From Thiomonas sp. FB-6 (GTDB lineage: Bacteria > Pseudomonadota > Gammaproteobacteria > Burkholderiales > Burkholderiaceae_C): a stretch of DNA of 64,000 nucleotides. The position numbers were made by a program, and so were the translations under genes. Where the stretch lies: assembly GCF_000377645.1 (NCBI RefSeq), contig NZ_KB898479.1:1-64000 (forward strand), given 5' to 3'. Under the pieces are notes generated by a model, which searched no databases, was not told where the DNA came from, and worked only from the letters and a program-made list of their open reading frames with translations. Numbering within the stretch: position 1 is the first letter of the stretch; every line of letters begins with the position of its first letter. Shown piece after piece: positions 23,271-33,583 of this stretch.

Positions 23271-23800
23271 CGGCGCAAGCCCCGCGGCCGGCGGGTGCGG
23301 GCGAGATCGCCCTGGTCGGCCTGGGCGCCAACCTGGGCGACGCCCAGGCCACGCTGCGCGCCGCGCTGCGCGAGCTGGCCGCTTGCCCCGGTTGCACCCT
23401 GCTGGGCTGCTCGAGCCTGTGGAGCAGCGCCCCGGTCGACGCCGAAGGCCCGGACTTCTGCAACGCGGTCGCGCAATTGCGCTGCGCCTGCGAGCCCCAC
23501 GAACTGCTGCGGCAGCTGCAGCGCATCGAGCAACGCCACGGGCGCCTGCGCCCGGACGGCGTGCGCAACGCCCCCCGCAGCCTCGACCTGGATCTGCTGT
23601 GCTTCGGCGATCGCCGGCTGGACACCCCGGAGCTCGGCCTGCCGCACCCCCGCATGCACCAGCGCGCCTTCGTGCTCGGCCCGCTGGCCGAGCTGCGCCC
23701 GCAGTGGCGCCTGCCGGACGGCGAGGCCATCGCCGAGGCGCTGGCACGCCTGAGGGCCGGCGGCCAGCAGCTGCGGCGCATCGGCCCGCTGCGTCCCTGA
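23267..23800 (+). CDS. folK: 6-hydroxymethyl-7,8-dihydropterin pyrophosphokinase (HPPK)
   Basis: Folate pathway kinase that transfers pyrophosphate from ATP to hydroxymethyl-dihydropterin; 177 residues. Seen are [10 protein letters not shown], the catalytic [15 protein letters not shown] (the family has RxxPRxLDLD), and [18 protein letters not shown]. It overlaps pcnB by four bases, a classic pairing. Confidence 0.95.
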   Translation: MTAQAPRPAGAGEIALVGLGANLGDAQATLRAALRELAACPGCTLLGCSSLWSSAPVDAEGPDFCNAVAQLRCACEPHELLRQLQRIEQRHGRLRPDGVRNAPRSLDLDLLCFGDRRLDTPELGLPHPRMHQRAFVLGPLAELRPQWRLPDGEAIAEALARLRAGGQQLRRIGPLRP

Positions 23801-23845
23801 ACCCCCGCCGCCGGGCGGAAAGCCGGAATCGCCTCCTTTTGGGGC

Positions 23846-23851
23846 TATAAT
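23846..23851 (+). promoter_or_regulatory. -10 box ahead of rpsP
   Basis: Perfect TATAAT 145 bases before the rpsP start, right after the folK stop. The -35 region is weak (CCGGAA at 17 bases). It implies a leader of about 140 bases for the rpsP-rimM-trmD transcript, in which I recognise no known riboregulator. Confidence 0.5.
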
Positions 23852-23996
23852 GAAATGTTTCCCGGCGACCCACGCCTGCATGCCAGGCGCGAGAGTCCGT
23901 GGATTGTGGTTGCCCGAACGAGCTGGCCGAAGCCGGCCACCGGGGCTACCGATTTCTCGCAGCAACCGATTCGAAGCAATCGCAGGAATTCCGATC

Positions 23997-24272
23997 ATGG
24001 TCGTCATTCGTCTGTCCCGCGCCGGCGCCAAGGGCCGCCCCTTCTACCACATCGTCGCCACCGACTCGCGCAACCGCCGCGACGGCCGCTACATCGAGCG
24101 CCTGGGTTTCTACAACCCGGTGGCCCGCGGCCAGGAGCAAGGCCTGCGCCTGTCGCTGGAACGCCTGCAGTACTGGGCCGGCGTCGGTGCCCAGCTGTCC
24201 GACACCGTGCAGCGCCTGGTCAAGCAGCAGGCCAAGCAGACGCCCCAGGAACCGGCCGCCGCCGCGGCCTGA
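23997..24272 (+). CDS. rpsP: 30S ribosomal protein S16
   Basis: 91 residues starting [20 protein letters not shown], the diagnostic S16 N-terminus; the ATG at 23997 is chosen over longer upstream frames for this reason. [14 protein letters not shown] is also conserved. The alanine-rich C-terminal tail is not. First gene of the conserved rpsP-rimM-trmD-rplS cluster. Confidence 0.97.
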   Translation: MVVIRLSRAGAKGRPFYHIVATDSRNRRDGRYIERLGFYNPVARGQEQGLRLSLERLQYWAGVGAQLSDTVQRLVKQQAKQTPQEPAAAAA

Positions 24273-24320
24273 TGCCCGCCTGATGCCCGGTTCGGCCCGG
24301 CCGCGGCCGGGCAAGGCGCG

Positions 24321-24947
24321 ATGAGCCCAGCCCCGCGCAAGACTTCCCGGCCGGCCGCGCCCGTGGCGACCGCGCCGGCCGCCGAGACGCCGGCCGCCGT
24401 GCATTGGCCCGAAGGGCTGATCGAGGTGGGCCACGTGCTCGACGCCTGGGGCACGCGCGGCTGGATCAAGGTCGCGCCCGACGCGGCCGATCCGGCCGCG
24501 CTGCTCAAGGCTCCCACCTGGTGGCTGCAAAGTCCCGCCGCACGCGGCGCGTCGCGGCGCCTGGAACTGCCGCGGCGCCTGGCCCGGCGCCACGCCCAGA
24601 GCGTGGTGGCCCTGCTCGAGGGCATCCCCGGACGCGACCAGGCCGAGGCCCTCAAGGGCTGGAGCATCCATCTGCGCCGCGAGGACTTCCCGCCCCCGGA
24701 GGGCGACGAGTTCTACTGGGTCGACCTGATCGGCTGCGAGGTCTGCAACCGCGAGGGCGCGGCCCTGGGCCGCGTGATCGGCCTGCTCGACAGCGGCGCG
24801 CAATCGGTGCTGCGCATCCGGCGCCCCGAGGCCGGGAACGGCGCGCAGGCGGCTGAGCGGTTGATTCCCTTCGTCGGCGCCTACATCGTCTCGGTCGAGC
24901 TGGACGCGCGGCGCATCGTCGCCGACTGGCAACCCGACTACGACTGA
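24321..24947 (+). CDS. rimM: Ribosome maturation factor RimM
   Basis: 16S rRNA processing protein that binds S19 in the 30S head; 208 residues. The RimM N-domain begins at [18 protein letters not shown] after about 30 extra Ala/Pro-rich residues. The PRC-barrel follows ([14 protein letters not shown]), and the C-terminus has the usual [20 protein letters not shown]. It sits between rpsP and trmD. Confidence 0.95.
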   Translation: MSPAPRKTSRPAAPVATAPAAETPAAVHWPEGLIEVGHVLDAWGTRGWIKVAPDAADPAALLKAPTWWLQSPAARGASRRLELPRRLARRHAQSVVALLEGIPGRDQAEALKGWSIHLRREDFPPPEGDEFYWVDLIGCEVCNREGAALGRVIGLLDSGAQSVLRIRRPEAGNGAQAAERLIPFVGAYIVSVELDARRIVADWQPDYD

Positions 24948-24957
24948 AGCGCCGTCG

Positions 24958-25743
24958 ATGCCCCGCTTCGACGTTCTCACGCTGTTCGCGGGCTACTTCG
25001 AGCCGCTGCGCAGCCAGGGCATCTGCCGCCGCGCCTTCGACAGCGGCGCGCTGCAACTGCATGCGTGGAATCCGCGCGACCATGCCAGCGGAGCGCACCG
25101 CAGCGTGGACGACCGCCCCTACGGCGGCGGCCCCGGCATGGTGATGCTGGCCGAACCGCTGCTGGGAGCGCTGCGCGCGGCGCAGGCGGCACGAGCCGCC
25201 GCCGGGCTGCGCGAGGCTCCCGTGCTGTTGTTCAGCCCGGCCGGGCGCGTGCTGCGCCAGGCCGAGGTGCAGCGCCTGGCCGGCTCCGAGGGGGCCGTGC
25301 TGGTGTGCGGGCGCTACGAGGGCGTGGACCAGCGCTTCGTCGACCGCTACGTGGACCAGGAAGTGAGCCTGGGGGATTTCGTGCTGTCCGGCGGCGAGAT
25401 CCCGGCCATGGCCCTGCTCGACGCGGTGGCCCGGCTGCAGCCCGGGGTGCTCGGCGACGAGCAGTCGGCGCTGCAGGACAGCTTCTCCGACGGGCTGCTG
25501 GACTGCCCCCACTACACGCGCCCGCCGGTGTTCGAGGAGGTCGAGGTGCCGCCGGTGCTGCTCGGCGGCGACCACGCGCGCATCGCGCGCTGGCGCCGCG
25601 ACCGCATGCTCGAGCTGAGCTGGCGCCGGCGTCCCGAGCTGGTGCTCGAGCTCGAGCGCGCCGGGCGCCTCGACCGGCATGACCTGCGCCTGCTGCAGCT
25701 GTTGCGCGCGCAGGACGCCCAGGACCCCACGGCCGGCGCCTGA
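24958..25743 (+). CDS. trmD: tRNA (guanine-N1)-methyltransferase
   Basis: SPOUT methyltransferase making m1G37 in tRNAs, which prevents frameshifting; 261 residues. The trefoil-knot motifs [15 protein letters not shown] and [19 protein letters not shown] are intact, and the N-terminus has [13 protein letters not shown]. It begins 10 bases after rimM. Confidence 0.97.
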   Translation: MPRFDVLTLFAGYFEPLRSQGICRRAFDSGALQLHAWNPRDHASGAHRSVDDRPYGGGPGMVMLAEPLLGALRAAQAARAAAGLREAPVLLFSPAGRVLRQAEVQRLAGSEGAVLVCGRYEGVDQRFVDRYVDQEVSLGDFVLSGGEIPAMALLDAVARLQPGVLGDEQSALQDSFSDGLLDCPHYTRPPVFEEVEVPPVLLGGDHARIARWRRDRMLELSWRRRPELVLELERAGRLDRHDLRLLQLLRAQDAQDPTAGA

Positions 25744-25862
25744 GGCGGGTCGGGCGGGGCCTTGGGGTATACTTGAGCGTTTTTCGCGATCCTCTGCCCG
25801 GCACAAGAGTTCCTAGAACCAGTTCCTACAACCCGCGCGGCGCAAGATCCCAGGAGTCTTTG

Positions 25863-26228
25863 ATGAGCACCCACCTGATCCAGCAACTCGAGCAGGAAGA
25901 AATCCAGCGCCTGACCCAGGGCAAGCCGATCCCCGATTTCGCCCCCGGCGACACCGTGGTGGTCAGCGTCAACGTGGTCGAAGGCTCGCGCAAGCGCGCC
26001 CAGGCCTACGAAGGCGTGGTGATCGCGCGCAGCAACCGCGGGCTGAACTCCAGCTTCATCGTGCGCAAGATCTCCTCCGGCGAAGGTGTCGAGCGCACCT
26101 TCCAGCTGTACTCGCCGATGATCGCCTCCATCCAGGTCAAGCGCCGCGGCGACGTGCGCCGCGCCAAGCTGTACTACCTGCGCGGGCGCACCGGCAAGTC
26201 GGCCCGCATCAAGGAAAAGCTGGCCTGA
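25863..26228 (+). CDS. rplS: 50S ribosomal protein L19
   Basis: 121 residues, [20 protein letters not shown], with the conserved [20 protein letters not shown] and [20 protein letters not shown]. The gap of 119 bases from trmD contains a possible extra promoter with a TATACT -10 at 25768-25773 but a poor -35, so rplS may have its own start as well as read-through. Confidence 0.97.
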   Translation: MSTHLIQQLEQEEIQRLTQGKPIPDFAPGDTVVVSVNVVEGSRKRAQAYEGVVIARSNRGLNSSFIVRKISSGEGVERTFQLYSPMIASIQVKRRGDVRRAKLYYLRGRTGKSARIKEKLA

Positions 26229-26269
26229 CCATCGTCGCGCCGATGCCCCAGGCATCCCGCCCGATGCGC

Positions 26270-26299
26270 AGCCGACCCGAGGGTCGGCTGTTTGCTTTT
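26270..26299 (+). terminator. Intrinsic terminator after rplS
   Basis: AGCCGACCC-GA-GGGTCGGCT forms a 9-bp stem followed by GTTTGCTTTT. It closes the rpsP-rimM-trmD-rplS unit. Confidence 0.85.
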
Positions 26300-26325
26300 G
26301 GACGGCCGGCGAGGCCCGCACTTCG

Positions 26326-27078
26326 ATGACCGCACCCGGTCCCCTGCCCACCACGCAGGCCGAACAGGCCCCGGTGCTGGAGCGCCACGGGCACTTGCCC
26401 GCGGTGCCGCCCCGGCGCCTGCAGCCGCAGGCGCTGCGCGAGACCTTCGCGCGCTGGCGCGGCGCCGGCGCGCCCGGAAGCGCCGCGGCCTGGCTGCCCG
26501 AGCACGCCGGCGACCTGGCAGCCCACGAGCGCCGCGCGGCGCGCCAGGCCTCGGTGCTGGTGCCCCTGGTGCTGCGCGAACAGGGGCCGCAACTGCTGCT
26601 CACCCGGCGCGACGCACGGCTTTCCGTGCATGCCGGGCAGATCAGCTTCCCCGGCGGCGGACGCGACCCCGGCGACCGCGACGCGGTGCACACCGCCTTG
26701 CGCGAAGCCGAGGAGGAGATCGGACTGGACCCGGCGCTGGCGGAGACCCTGGGCTGCATGCCGTTGTACACCACGGTCACCGGCTTCGCCGTCACCCCGG
26801 TGGTGGCGCTGGTCGACGCGCGCGCCCGCTGGCGCCTGCAGCAAAGCGAGGTCGCCGAGGTGTTCGAGGTGCCGCTGGAGTTCCTGATGGACCCCCGGCA
26901 CCACGAACTGCGCGGCTGGGACAGCCCGGAGGCCGCCGCCGCGGTTCCCGGCGCCGGCCCGGGGCGGCGCGTGTTCTTCGCCATGCCCTGGCAGGACGCG
27001 CACAGCGGCCGCAGCTACTTCATCTGGGGCGCCACCGCCGCGATGATCCGCAACCTGTACCGGCTGCTCATCGCTTAG
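26326..27078 (+). CDS. NUDIX hydrolase, CoA-pyrophosphatase type (NudL-like)
   Basis: 250 residues. The NudL/PCD1 signature LLTRRDARLSVHAGQISFPG runs into the NUDIX box (DPGDRDAVHTALREAEEEIG), whose spacing matches CoA pyrophosphatases that hydrolyse CoA and acyl-CoA. The first 90 residues form an N-terminal extension seen in Burkholderiales members. It ends 9 bases before the CobD/CbiB-like gene, so the two are likely cotranscribed. Substrate assignment is by family only. Confidence 0.85.
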   Translation: MTAPGPLPTTQAEQAPVLERHGHLPAVPPRRLQPQALRETFARWRGAGAPGSAAAWLPEHAGDLAAHERRAARQASVLVPLVLREQGPQLLLTRRDARLSVHAGQISFPGGGRDPGDRDAVHTALREAEEEIGLDPALAETLGCMPLYTTVTGFAVTPVVALVDARARWRLQQSEVAEVFEVPLEFLMDPRHHELRGWDSPEAAAAVPGAGPGRRVFFAMPWQDAHSGRSYFIWGATAAMIRNLYRLLIA

Positions 27079-27087
27079 CATGCGCAC

Positions 27088-28059
27088 ATGGCGTTCTTCT
27101 CCGTCCTGCTTTCGTTGCTGCTGGAACAGGTCAAGCCCCTCGGGCGCCTGAGCCTGGTCTATACGTTGCGCACCTGGGTCGCCGACTTCGCGTCGCGCAA
27201 TTTCGACGCCGGCGAGCGTCGCCACGGGCTGGCCGCCTGGTTCATCGCGGTGGTGCTGCCGGCCCTGCTGACCCTGGGGGTGTACTGGGCCGCGCTGCGC
27301 GTGAACCTGTTGCTGGCCTTCGCCTGGAACGTCGCGGTGCTGTACTTCACGCTGGGCTTCCGGCAGTTCTCCCACTATTTCACCGACATCAGCGATGCGT
27401 TGAACCGCGGCGACGTTCCCGGCGCGCGCGCCATCCTGCGCCAGTGGAAGTCCCTGGACACGCTGGAGATGTCGGCCGACGACGTGGTGCAGCAGACCAT
27501 CGAGCATGCGCTGGTGGCCGCGCAGCGCTACGTGCTGGGGGTGTTCTTCTGGTTCCTGCTGCCGCTGGGCCCGGCCGGCGCGGTGCTCTACCGCATGGCC
27601 GAGTTCACCGCCGGCAAGTGGAACTCCAGCGGCTCCGAGGCCAGCCCCTGGTTGCGCGAATTCGCCAGCCGCGCCTTTTTCGTGCTCGACTGGCTGCCGG
27701 CCCGGCTGACCGCGGTGGGCTACGCGGTGGTGGGCAATTTCGAGGAAGCGGCCGATATGTGGCGCAACTACGCGCGCCTGTGGCCCGACAGCAATACCGG
27801 CGCCATGCTGGCCTCGGCCGCAGGCGCGGTGGGCATCCGCCTGGGCGCCACCGCCAACCCGGTGCCCGCGGAAGGGCCGGAGCCGGGAGAACACAGTTGG
27901 GGCGAGGCGATCGACGCCGAACCCCTGATGGCCCCGCAGATGCCCGGGGCGGTGCCCCAGTCCGGGCACCTGCGCAGCGTGGTCGGCCTGGTGTGGCGCT
28001 CGGTGCTGCTGTGGATGCTGCTGCTGGCCGTCGTCACCATCACCATGTGGGTGTCCTGA
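27088..28059 (+). CDS. CobD/CbiB-like integral membrane protein
   Basis: 323 residues with hydrophobic segments near residues 50-85, 150-170 and at the extreme C-terminus. FRQFSHYFTDISDALNRGD and the stretch LPLGPAGAVLYRMAEF followed by DWLPARLTAVGYAVVGNF are the CobD/CbiB (adenosylcobinamide-phosphate synthase) pattern. No other cobalamin gene is nearby and the neighbour is a NUDIX protein, so the role may not be B12 synthesis. Function is uncertain; the homology is reasonably clear. Confidence 0.75.
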   Translation: MAFFSVLLSLLLEQVKPLGRLSLVYTLRTWVADFASRNFDAGERRHGLAAWFIAVVLPALLTLGVYWAALRVNLLLAFAWNVAVLYFTLGFRQFSHYFTDISDALNRGDVPGARAILRQWKSLDTLEMSADDVVQQTIEHALVAAQRYVLGVFFWFLLPLGPAGAVLYRMAEFTAGKWNSSGSEASPWLREFASRAFFVLDWLPARLTAVGYAVVGNFEEAADMWRNYARLWPDSNTGAMLASAAGAVGIRLGATANPVPAEGPEPGEHSWGEAIDAEPLMAPQMPGAVPQSGHLRSVVGLVWRSVLLWMLLLAVVTITMWVS

Positions 28060-28086
28060 GCGCCGGCCCTGCCCGGGTGCCGGCGC
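28060..28086. terminator. Hairpin between convergent cobD-like gene and htpG
   Basis: GCGCCGGC (28060-28067) pairs with GCCGGCGC (28079-28086), starting right after the cobD-like stop. No T-run follows on either strand. Confidence 0.5.
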
Positions 28087-28101
28087 CCATGCCCCCCTCG
28101 C

Positions 28102-30072
28102 TCAGCCCACGGCCCGCAGCAGCCAGCGGTTGACCCGCTGCACGTAGGCGGAGGGATCCTCCGGCATGCCGCCCTCGGCCAGCAGCGCCTGGTCGAACAG
28201 GATGCGGCTGAGCTCGCCGAAGGCCTCGGCCTGCGCCTCCCCGGCCGCCGCCTGCCCCTGCAGGCGCTTGACCAGTTCATGCTCGGGGTTGATCTCCAGG
28301 ATCGGCTGGGCGCGCGGCGCCTCCTGTCCGGCCTGGCGCAGCAGGCGCGCCAGATGCGAGCTCAGCTCGCCCTCGTCGGCCACCAGGCAGGCGGGCGACT
28401 CCACCAGGCGCGAGCTGATGCGCACGTCCTTCGCCAGGCCCTGCAGCGCCGCCTTCATGCGCTCCAGCAGTTCCTTGTGGGTCTGCGCGGCCTCCTCGGC
28501 CTGGCGCTTGTCCTGCTCGTCCTGCAGCGCGCCCAGGTCGGCGCCGCCTCGCGCCACCGATTGCAGCGGCTTGCCGCCGAACTCGTGCAGCGAGCCGAGC
28601 ATCCATTCGTCCACGCGGTCGGTCAGCAGCAGCACCTCGACGCCCTTGCGGCGGAACATCTCCAGCTGCGGGCTGGAGCGCGCGGCGCGCGCATTGTCGG
28701 CGGTGATGTAGTAGATGGCCGTCTGCTCCGGCTTCATGCGCGCCACGTAGTCGGCCAGCGACACGTCCTGGGCGTCGCCCTCCTGGTGGGTGGAGGCGAA
28801 GCGCAGCAGCCCGGCGAGGCGCTCGCGGTTGGCGAAGTCCTCTCCCACGCCTTCCTTGAGCACCTGGCCGAACTCGCTCCAGAAGCGGGAGTACTTGTCG
28901 CGCTGGGCGGCGTCCTCGCTGCCGGCCATGTCCTCGAGCATCTGCAGCACGCGGCGCGTGCTGCCGTCGCGGATGGCGCGCATGTCGCGGCTTTCCTGCA
29001 ACAGCTCGCGCGACACGTTCAGCGGCAGGTCGGCACTGTCGATGACCCCGCGCACGAAGCGCAGGTAGCCGGGCAGCAGGCTGCTGGCGTCGTCCAGGAT
29101 GAACACGCGCTTGACGTACAGCTTGACCCCTTCGTGGTGGTCGCGGTTGTACAGGTCGAAAGGGGCCTTGGCCGGCACGTACAGCAGCTGGGTGTATTCG
29201 CTGCGGCCCTCCACGCGGTTGTGGGTCCAGGCCAGCGGCGCCACGTCGTCGTGGGCGATCTGCTTGTAGAAGTCCACGTACTGCTGCTCGTCGAGCTCGG
29301 ACCTGGGCCGCGCCCACAGGGCCGCGGCCTTGTTGACCTGCTCCCATTCGTCGCGCACGACGTCCTGCTTGCTCTCGTCGTCCCACTCGCGCTTGCGCAT
29401 CTCGATGGGCAGGGAGATGTGGTCGGAGTAGCGCCCGATGATGCTCTTGAGCTTCCACTGCGCCAGCAGGTCCCCGAATTGCTGCTCCTCTGCGTCGGCG
29501 CGCAGGTGCAGGATCACGTCGGTGCCGCGCACCGGGCGCTCGAGGGCCTCGACGCTGAATTCGCCGCTTCCGTCGGAGGACCAGCGCACCCCCTGCGCGG
29601 CCGGCAGCCCGGCGCGGCGGCTCTCCACGACGATGCGCTCGGCGACGATGAAGCCCGAGTAGAAGCCCACGCCGAACTGGCCGATCAGGTTGGCGTCGCC
29701 CTTGCGGTCCTCGCCCAGGCGCTGCATGAATTCGCGCGTGCCCGATTTGGCGATGGTGCCCAGGTGCTCGATCGCGTCCTCCATGGACAGGCCGATGCCG
29801 TTGTCGCTGACCGTGATGGTGCGCGCCTGGGGGTCGAAATCGATGCGGATGCGCAGTTCCGAGTCGCCTTCCCACAGCGCGCTGTCGTCGATGGCCAGGT
29901 AGCGCAGCTTGTCGCAGGCGTCCGAGGCGTTGGATACGAGCTCGCGCAGGAAGATGTCCCGGTTGGAATACAGGGAATGCGCGACCAGATGCAGCAGTTG
30001 CCGCACCTCGGCCTGGAAGGCATGGGTGTGCGGCGCGCCGGCCTGCGGAGGATTCGAGGTGCTTGTGCTCAT
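28102..30072 (-). CDS. htpG: Chaperone protein HtpG (Hsp90)
   Basis: 656-residue bacterial Hsp90. The ATP-binding Bergerat fold is intact ([40 protein letters not shown] region, [11 protein letters not shown]). The middle and C-terminal parts are normal ([19 protein letters not shown]). I start it at 30072 ([20 protein letters not shown]); the frame is open further upstream but without Hsp90 similarity. No sigma-32-type promoter was confidently recognised upstream. Confidence 0.96.
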   Translation of the reverse strand: MSTSTSNPPQAGAPHTHAFQAEVRQLLHLVAHSLYSNRDIFLRELVSNASDACDKLRYLAIDDSALWEGDSELRIRIDFDPQARTITVSDNGIGLSMEDAIEHLGTIAKSGTREFMQRLGEDRKGDANLIGQFGVGFYSGFIVAERIVVESRRAGLPAAQGVRWSSDGSGEFSVEALERPVRGTDVILHLRADAEEQQFGDLLAQWKLKSIIGRYSDHISLPIEMRKREWDDESKQDVVRDEWEQVNKAAALWARPRSELDEQQYVDFYKQIAHDDVAPLAWTHNRVEGRSEYTQLLYVPAKAPFDLYNRDHHEGVKLYVKRVFILDDASSLLPGYLRFVRGVIDSADLPLNVSRELLQESRDMRAIRDGSTRRVLQMLEDMAGSEDAAQRDKYSRFWSEFGQVLKEGVGEDFANRERLAGLLRFASTHQEGDAQDVSLADYVARMKPEQTAIYYITADNARAARSSPQLEMFRRKGVEVLLLTDRVDEWMLGSLHEFGGKPLQSVARGGADLGALQDEQDKRQAEEAAQTHKELLERMKAALQGLAKDVRISSRLVESPACLVADEGELSSHLARLLRQAGQEAPRAQPILEINPEHELVKRLQGQAAAGEAQAEAFGELSRILFDQALLAEGGMPEDPSAYVQRVNRWLLRAVG

Positions 30073-30202
30073 GGTGGGCGGGTCAGGAACGGAAAAAGGG
30101 CCAAGGCCAGGGAGGCCGCCGGAGGCGGCCGGGAACCCGGGCGCGCGGCGTGCACCGCAGCGCGCCCTCGTTGCGCGAAAGATGGGGGTGCCCGGGCGCT
30201 TT

Positions 30203-31048
30203 TCAAGCCCGCGCGGGCGGCGCCGCGCCGGCACCGGCAAGCAGCGCGGCCAGGCGCGGCAGCACGCGCAGCGCGTTGGCGGCGGTCAGCGCGGCGGTGC
30301 GTTGCGGGGTCCAGCCGCGCAGCCCGGCCAGCACGGCACCGATGCGCGGCAGTTCGGCCGGCTCGTTGGGGCGGGGCTCCGGGCCATGGGCGATCCACTG
30401 CGGGGCCATGTCGGGGGCATCGGTCTCCAGCACCATCGCCTCCTCGGGCAGGCCCTGCGCGAGCCGGCGGATGTTGCGCGAGCGCTCGAAGCTCAAGGTG
30501 CCGCCGAAGCCCAGGCACAAACCCTGGGCCAGGAAGGCCCGCGCCTGCTGCTCGCTGCCGTTGAAGGCATGGGCGATACCGCCCCGCCCTTGCGCGCCCC
30601 AGGCGCGGCGCCGCAGGGCCGCGGCCACAGCGTCCTGCGCGCGGCGCACGTGCAGCAGCACCGGCAGCGCGAACTCGGCCGCCAGTTCCAGCTGCGCCTC
30701 CAGCCACCAGGCCTGTTCGGCGCGCCCGGCCGGATCCTGCTCGACGAAATGGTCCAGCCCGACCTCGCCCACGGCCACCAGGCGCGGGTCGCCGGCGCGG
30801 CACTGCAGTTCCTCGCGCAGCAGCCGCAGGTCCTCGCGGCGCAGCCGCGCCACGTACAGCGGGTGCACGCCCAGCGCGTAGGCGTGGCCGTGCGCATGGG
30901 CCAGTTCGCGCACCGCGGCGAAATTCGAGGGTTCCACCGCCGGCACCACCACGCAGCCGACCCCCGCGCGCGCAGCGCGTTCCAGCACGGCCGCGCGCCC
31001 CGCGTCGAACTCGGCGGCGTCGAGATGGGCATGGGTGTCGATCCACAT
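30203..31048 (-). CDS. tatD: TatD-family metal-dependent DNase
   Basis: 281 residues from the ATG at 31048 ([15 protein letters not shown]). Metal-site residues are visible in order: [28 protein letters not shown] and ETDAPDM. The family acts as a 3'-5' DNase or RNase in repair or RNA turnover. It is divergent from tRNA-Ser. Length is normal. Confidence 0.93.
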   Translation of the reverse strand: MWIDTHAHLDAAEFDAGRAAVLERAARAGVGCVVVPAVEPSNFAAVRELAHAHGHAYALGVHPLYVARLRREDLRLLREELQCRAGDPRLVAVGEVGLDHFVEQDPAGRAEQAWWLEAQLELAAEFALPVLLHVRRAQDAVAAALRRRAWGAQGRGGIAHAFNGSEQQARAFLAQGLCLGFGGTLSFERSRNIRRLAQGLPEEAMVLETDAPDMAPQWIAHGPEPRPNEPAELPRIGAVLAGLRGWTPQRTAALTAANALRVLPRLAALLAGAGAAPPARA

Positions 31049-31172
31049 GGGCAGGAAGCTCGGCCGGATATGCAATAATGGATGGCTGTATTGTGCGGCA
31101 GGCCAGAAGCCTGGGCACGGCACGCGGGAACCAGCTGGGTCCTGCTGCCCGTGCGCTGTCCGCGCAGCACAA

Positions 31173-31263
31173 GGAGACGTGACCGAGTGGCCGAAGGTGC
31201 TCCCCTGCTAAGGGAGTATGTGCCAAAAGCGCATCGAGGGTTCGAATCCCTCCGTCTCCGCCA
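31173..31263 (+). tRNA. tRNA-Ser, anticodon GCU
   Basis: 91 bases with CCA encoded. Acceptor GGAGACG pairs with CGTCTCC, the anticodon stem is CTCCC/GGGAG around CTGCTAA (anticodon GCT at loop positions 3-5), a long class II variable arm follows, and the T loop is GGTTCGAATCC. It reads AGC and AGU codons. Confidence 0.97.
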
Positions 31264-31270
31264 GACATGA

Positions 31271-31302
31271 AGCCCGAGTCCTGCGAAGGACTCGGGCTTT
31301 TT
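31271..31302 (+). terminator. Intrinsic terminator after tRNA-Ser
   Basis: AGCCCGAGTCC (31271-31281) pairs with GGACTCGGGCT (31288-31298) around a 6-base loop and is followed by TTTTT. It begins 7 bases past the CCA end. Confidence 0.92.
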
Positions 31303-31362
31303 CATGGGCGTAGCGCTGACGGCACTGCGCGGCGTATCGACCGGCAACCGCGCGCGCCGGGC

Positions 31363-32580
31363 TCAGCCCCCGGCGCGCCTTCCCGTGCCGAGCGCAGCGG
31401 CGAGCAGCAGCCCCAGCATGACCACCAGGAAGCGCCCTTCGTTGACGTCCATCAGCAGCGAATTGAACAGGCTGCCCACGCCGATGGTCACGAGCACGCC
31501 GTGCGCGAAATCGCGCTCCATGCGATCCAGGCCACGGGCATCGCGCCAAGCCGCCGCGGCCATGCCCAGCAGCAGCAGCAGGCCCACAGCACCGAGTTGC
31601 TCGGCGCTGTTCAGGTATTCGTTGTGGGGATTCGAGGTGTGCAGGTCATGCGGGGCGACGCGCGCGTATTGCACGTCCATGCTGCCGGTGCCGCTGCCGA
31701 CCAGCGGGTGCTGCGCGATGATGCGCAGGGTATTGCTCCAGAACTGCAGGCGCAGGCCCCAGGAGGTGTTGACCTGGTTCTGGTCGTGGTCCGCCTCGGC
31801 GCGCTGGTACTGACGCAGGTTCTGCACGCCCTGCTCCATGCGCATGCGCGCCACCGGAAAGGCGCTGAAGGCCACCGCGGCCAGCAGCAGCGCGAGGCCT
31901 CCGCCGGCCAGCAGGCCCCTGGCACCCAGGCGTTGCGCGCCCAGCAGCACGATCAGGGCAAGCACGATCACGTAGCCGGTGCGCGCGATGCCGACGTAGA
32001 CCACGTCGAAGGCCAGCAAGGCCGCCAGCAGCACCCACAGCGCGCGCCGCCTGCCCGGCTCGAAGGCCATGCGCGCGAAGGCATAGGCCGCGAAGGCCTC
32101 GATGGTGCCGAAGTGGATGTGGCCCTGCACGATGCTGTCGGACCATCGCCCGGGAACCAGCCCGAAAAAGCGCGCGTAGGACAGCGCCGAGGCCAGCACC
32201 GCACCCCACAGGAAGGCCTGCAGCGCGCGCCGGCGCCAGGGGCCGTCGCCCACGCTGACGATGAGCACCGGCACCAGCAGCAGCTTGGCGTATTTGCCCA
32301 TCACCTCCATCTGCTGGGCACGGGTGCCGCTGCCGTAGACCATGCCCAGCACGAACATGAGCAACAGCGCCGTGGCCCACAGCGCCGTGGGGCTGGCGCG
32401 CAAGCGCCGCCACTGCCAGGCCCAACCCCCGCCCAGCAGCCAGGCGACCAGGAACAGCAGCGCCGCGGCCGAGCCGGTCGCGGTGGGAAGGCTGAGGGTG
32501 AAGGCCAGCAGCACGGCCGCCGGGCCCAGGATGCTCATGCGCGGCGGTCGGGCCCGGGCGACGAAGAGGTCTGTGGACAT
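31363..32580 (-). CDS. O-antigen ligase/polymerase family membrane protein (Wzy_C type)
   Basis: 405 residues with ten or more hydrophobic segments and the large periplasmic loop typical of WaaL-type enzymes. That loop holds HDLHTSNPHNEYLNSAEQLG, with the conserved His-Asn-x-x-Leu-like motif, and GSGTGSMDVQYARV. Such proteins attach O-antigen or other glycans to lipid A core or to pilin. The next gene downstream in the same direction of the locus is glycosyltransferase-like, supporting a surface-glycan role. WaaL, Wzy and pilin glycosylases cannot be separated by sequence alone. I start at 32580; no strong ribosome site is visible. Confidence 0.8.
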   Translation of the reverse strand: MSTDLFVARARPPRMSILGPAAVLLAFTLSLPTATGSAAALLFLVAWLLGGGWAWQWRRLRASPTALWATALLLMFVLGMVYGSGTRAQQMEVMGKYAKLLLVPVLIVSVGDGPWRRRALQAFLWGAVLASALSYARFFGLVPGRWSDSIVQGHIHFGTIEAFAAYAFARMAFEPGRRRALWVLLAALLAFDVVYVGIARTGYVIVLALIVLLGAQRLGARGLLAGGGLALLLAAVAFSAFPVARMRMEQGVQNLRQYQRAEADHDQNQVNTSWGLRLQFWSNTLRIIAQHPLVGSGTGSMDVQYARVAPHDLHTSNPHNEYLNSAEQLGAVGLLLLLGMAAAAWRDARGLDRMERDFAHGVLVTIGVGSLFNSLLMDVNEGRFLVVMLGLLLAAALGTGRRAGG

Positions 32581-32726
32581 GGAATCTGGAGAAAACGCAG
32601 GCCCCCCGGAACCGTCTGGCTCGCCGCGGGCGCGCATGCGGTCTGCGCGTCTTGTGCTTCTGGCCATGGATGCTAGCAGGCTGCCGATACCCGGCACCCG
32701 GCCCTCCCGGCGACTCGCGGGCCGAA

Positions 32727-33545
32727 TCAGGCCTCGGCGAATTCCGCCGGATCCCAGTCCTTGCGGAAAAACTCCAGCAACTCGCTCATCAGCCCCACAC
32801 GGTCGCCGGAAATGGCGGATTCGAGCGTGTTGGCCAGGCTCTTGCGGCGCCCGGTTGCGACCTGGGTCTTCACCACGCCGTTGCGGCTCAGGTGTCCGCT
32901 GAACCAGACGTCGTCATCGAACCAGGCGCGCGCGGGCGCGCCGCGCAGGTCCAGCAAGGCCTCCGCATCCAGCAGGTCGGCGCGCAGGCAGTAGCCGCCG
33001 GCGCCCTGCATGACGGCCACGCGGCGGCTCCCGCTCCTGAGCGCGCGGTCGCCGCGGCAGTCCTGCGCGCGCAGGCTGCGCGGCAGCAGCAGGCCGTTGG
33101 CGCAGAAGCACTCGCGGCCGCTGCCGCCGGCCTCGGCATCGACCAGCTGGCCCAGCAGGGCGCGGTGGTAGTACATGTCGTCGTCCACCACGACGATGCG
33201 CTGGCGCGTGCCGCGCAGGCGCTCCAGCGTGGGAATCAGCTTGGTCGCCGGCCCCAGGTCGCGCGCGACCCGCTGCACCTGGACCACCCGCAAGCCCTCC
33301 AGGAAGGCGGGAACCGGCTGCTGGCCGAACAGGTCCAGGCCGATGTTGACGTGGATTTCCCGCGGGGCCAGGTCCTGGAGCAGCAGGCTGACCAGCGTGG
33401 GCCGCAGCCCGGCGATGCGCCCCGGCGTGGTCGACAGCGTGACCAGCGGGCTGTCGTCGCCGCGGCGCGCGGCGGCGCGCGCGTCCAGGCGCCGCAGGTC
33501 GCGCAGTTCGAGCAGGCGCGAGCGCAGCATCTTGGTGAATTGCAT
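32727..33545 (-). CDS. Putative GT-A-type glycosyltransferase
   Basis: 272 residues. SPLVTLSTTPGRIAGLRPTL near the N-terminus, then RIVVVDDDMYYH near residue 117-128 (a DxD-like metal/nucleotide-sugar motif), and FDDDVWFSGHLSRNG later, give the pattern of small bacterial glycosyltransferases. No signal peptide. It lies upstream of the O-antigen-ligase-type gene on the same strand, 146 bases apart. Donor and acceptor are unknown. Confidence 0.65.
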   Translation of the reverse strand: MQFTKMLRSRLLELRDLRRLDARAAARRGDDSPLVTLSTTPGRIAGLRPTLVSLLLQDLAPREIHVNIGLDLFGQQPVPAFLEGLRVVQVQRVARDLGPATKLIPTLERLRGTRQRIVVVDDDMYYHRALLGQLVDAEAGGSGRECFCANGLLLPRSLRAQDCRGDRALRSGSRRVAVMQGAGGYCLRADLLDAEALLDLRGAPARAWFDDDVWFSGHLSRNGVVKTQVATGRRKSLANTLESAISGDRVGLMSELLEFFRKDWDPAEFAEA

Positions 33546-33583
33546 GGTTCGTGCGCGGGCAGGAGCTTGCGGGGCGGCCAGGC

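Noticed and set aside
31173-31263. tRNA-Ser as an integration site for a genomic island
   Set aside because: No integrase, no direct repeat of the tRNA 3' end found downstream, and the following genes have the host's high G+C.
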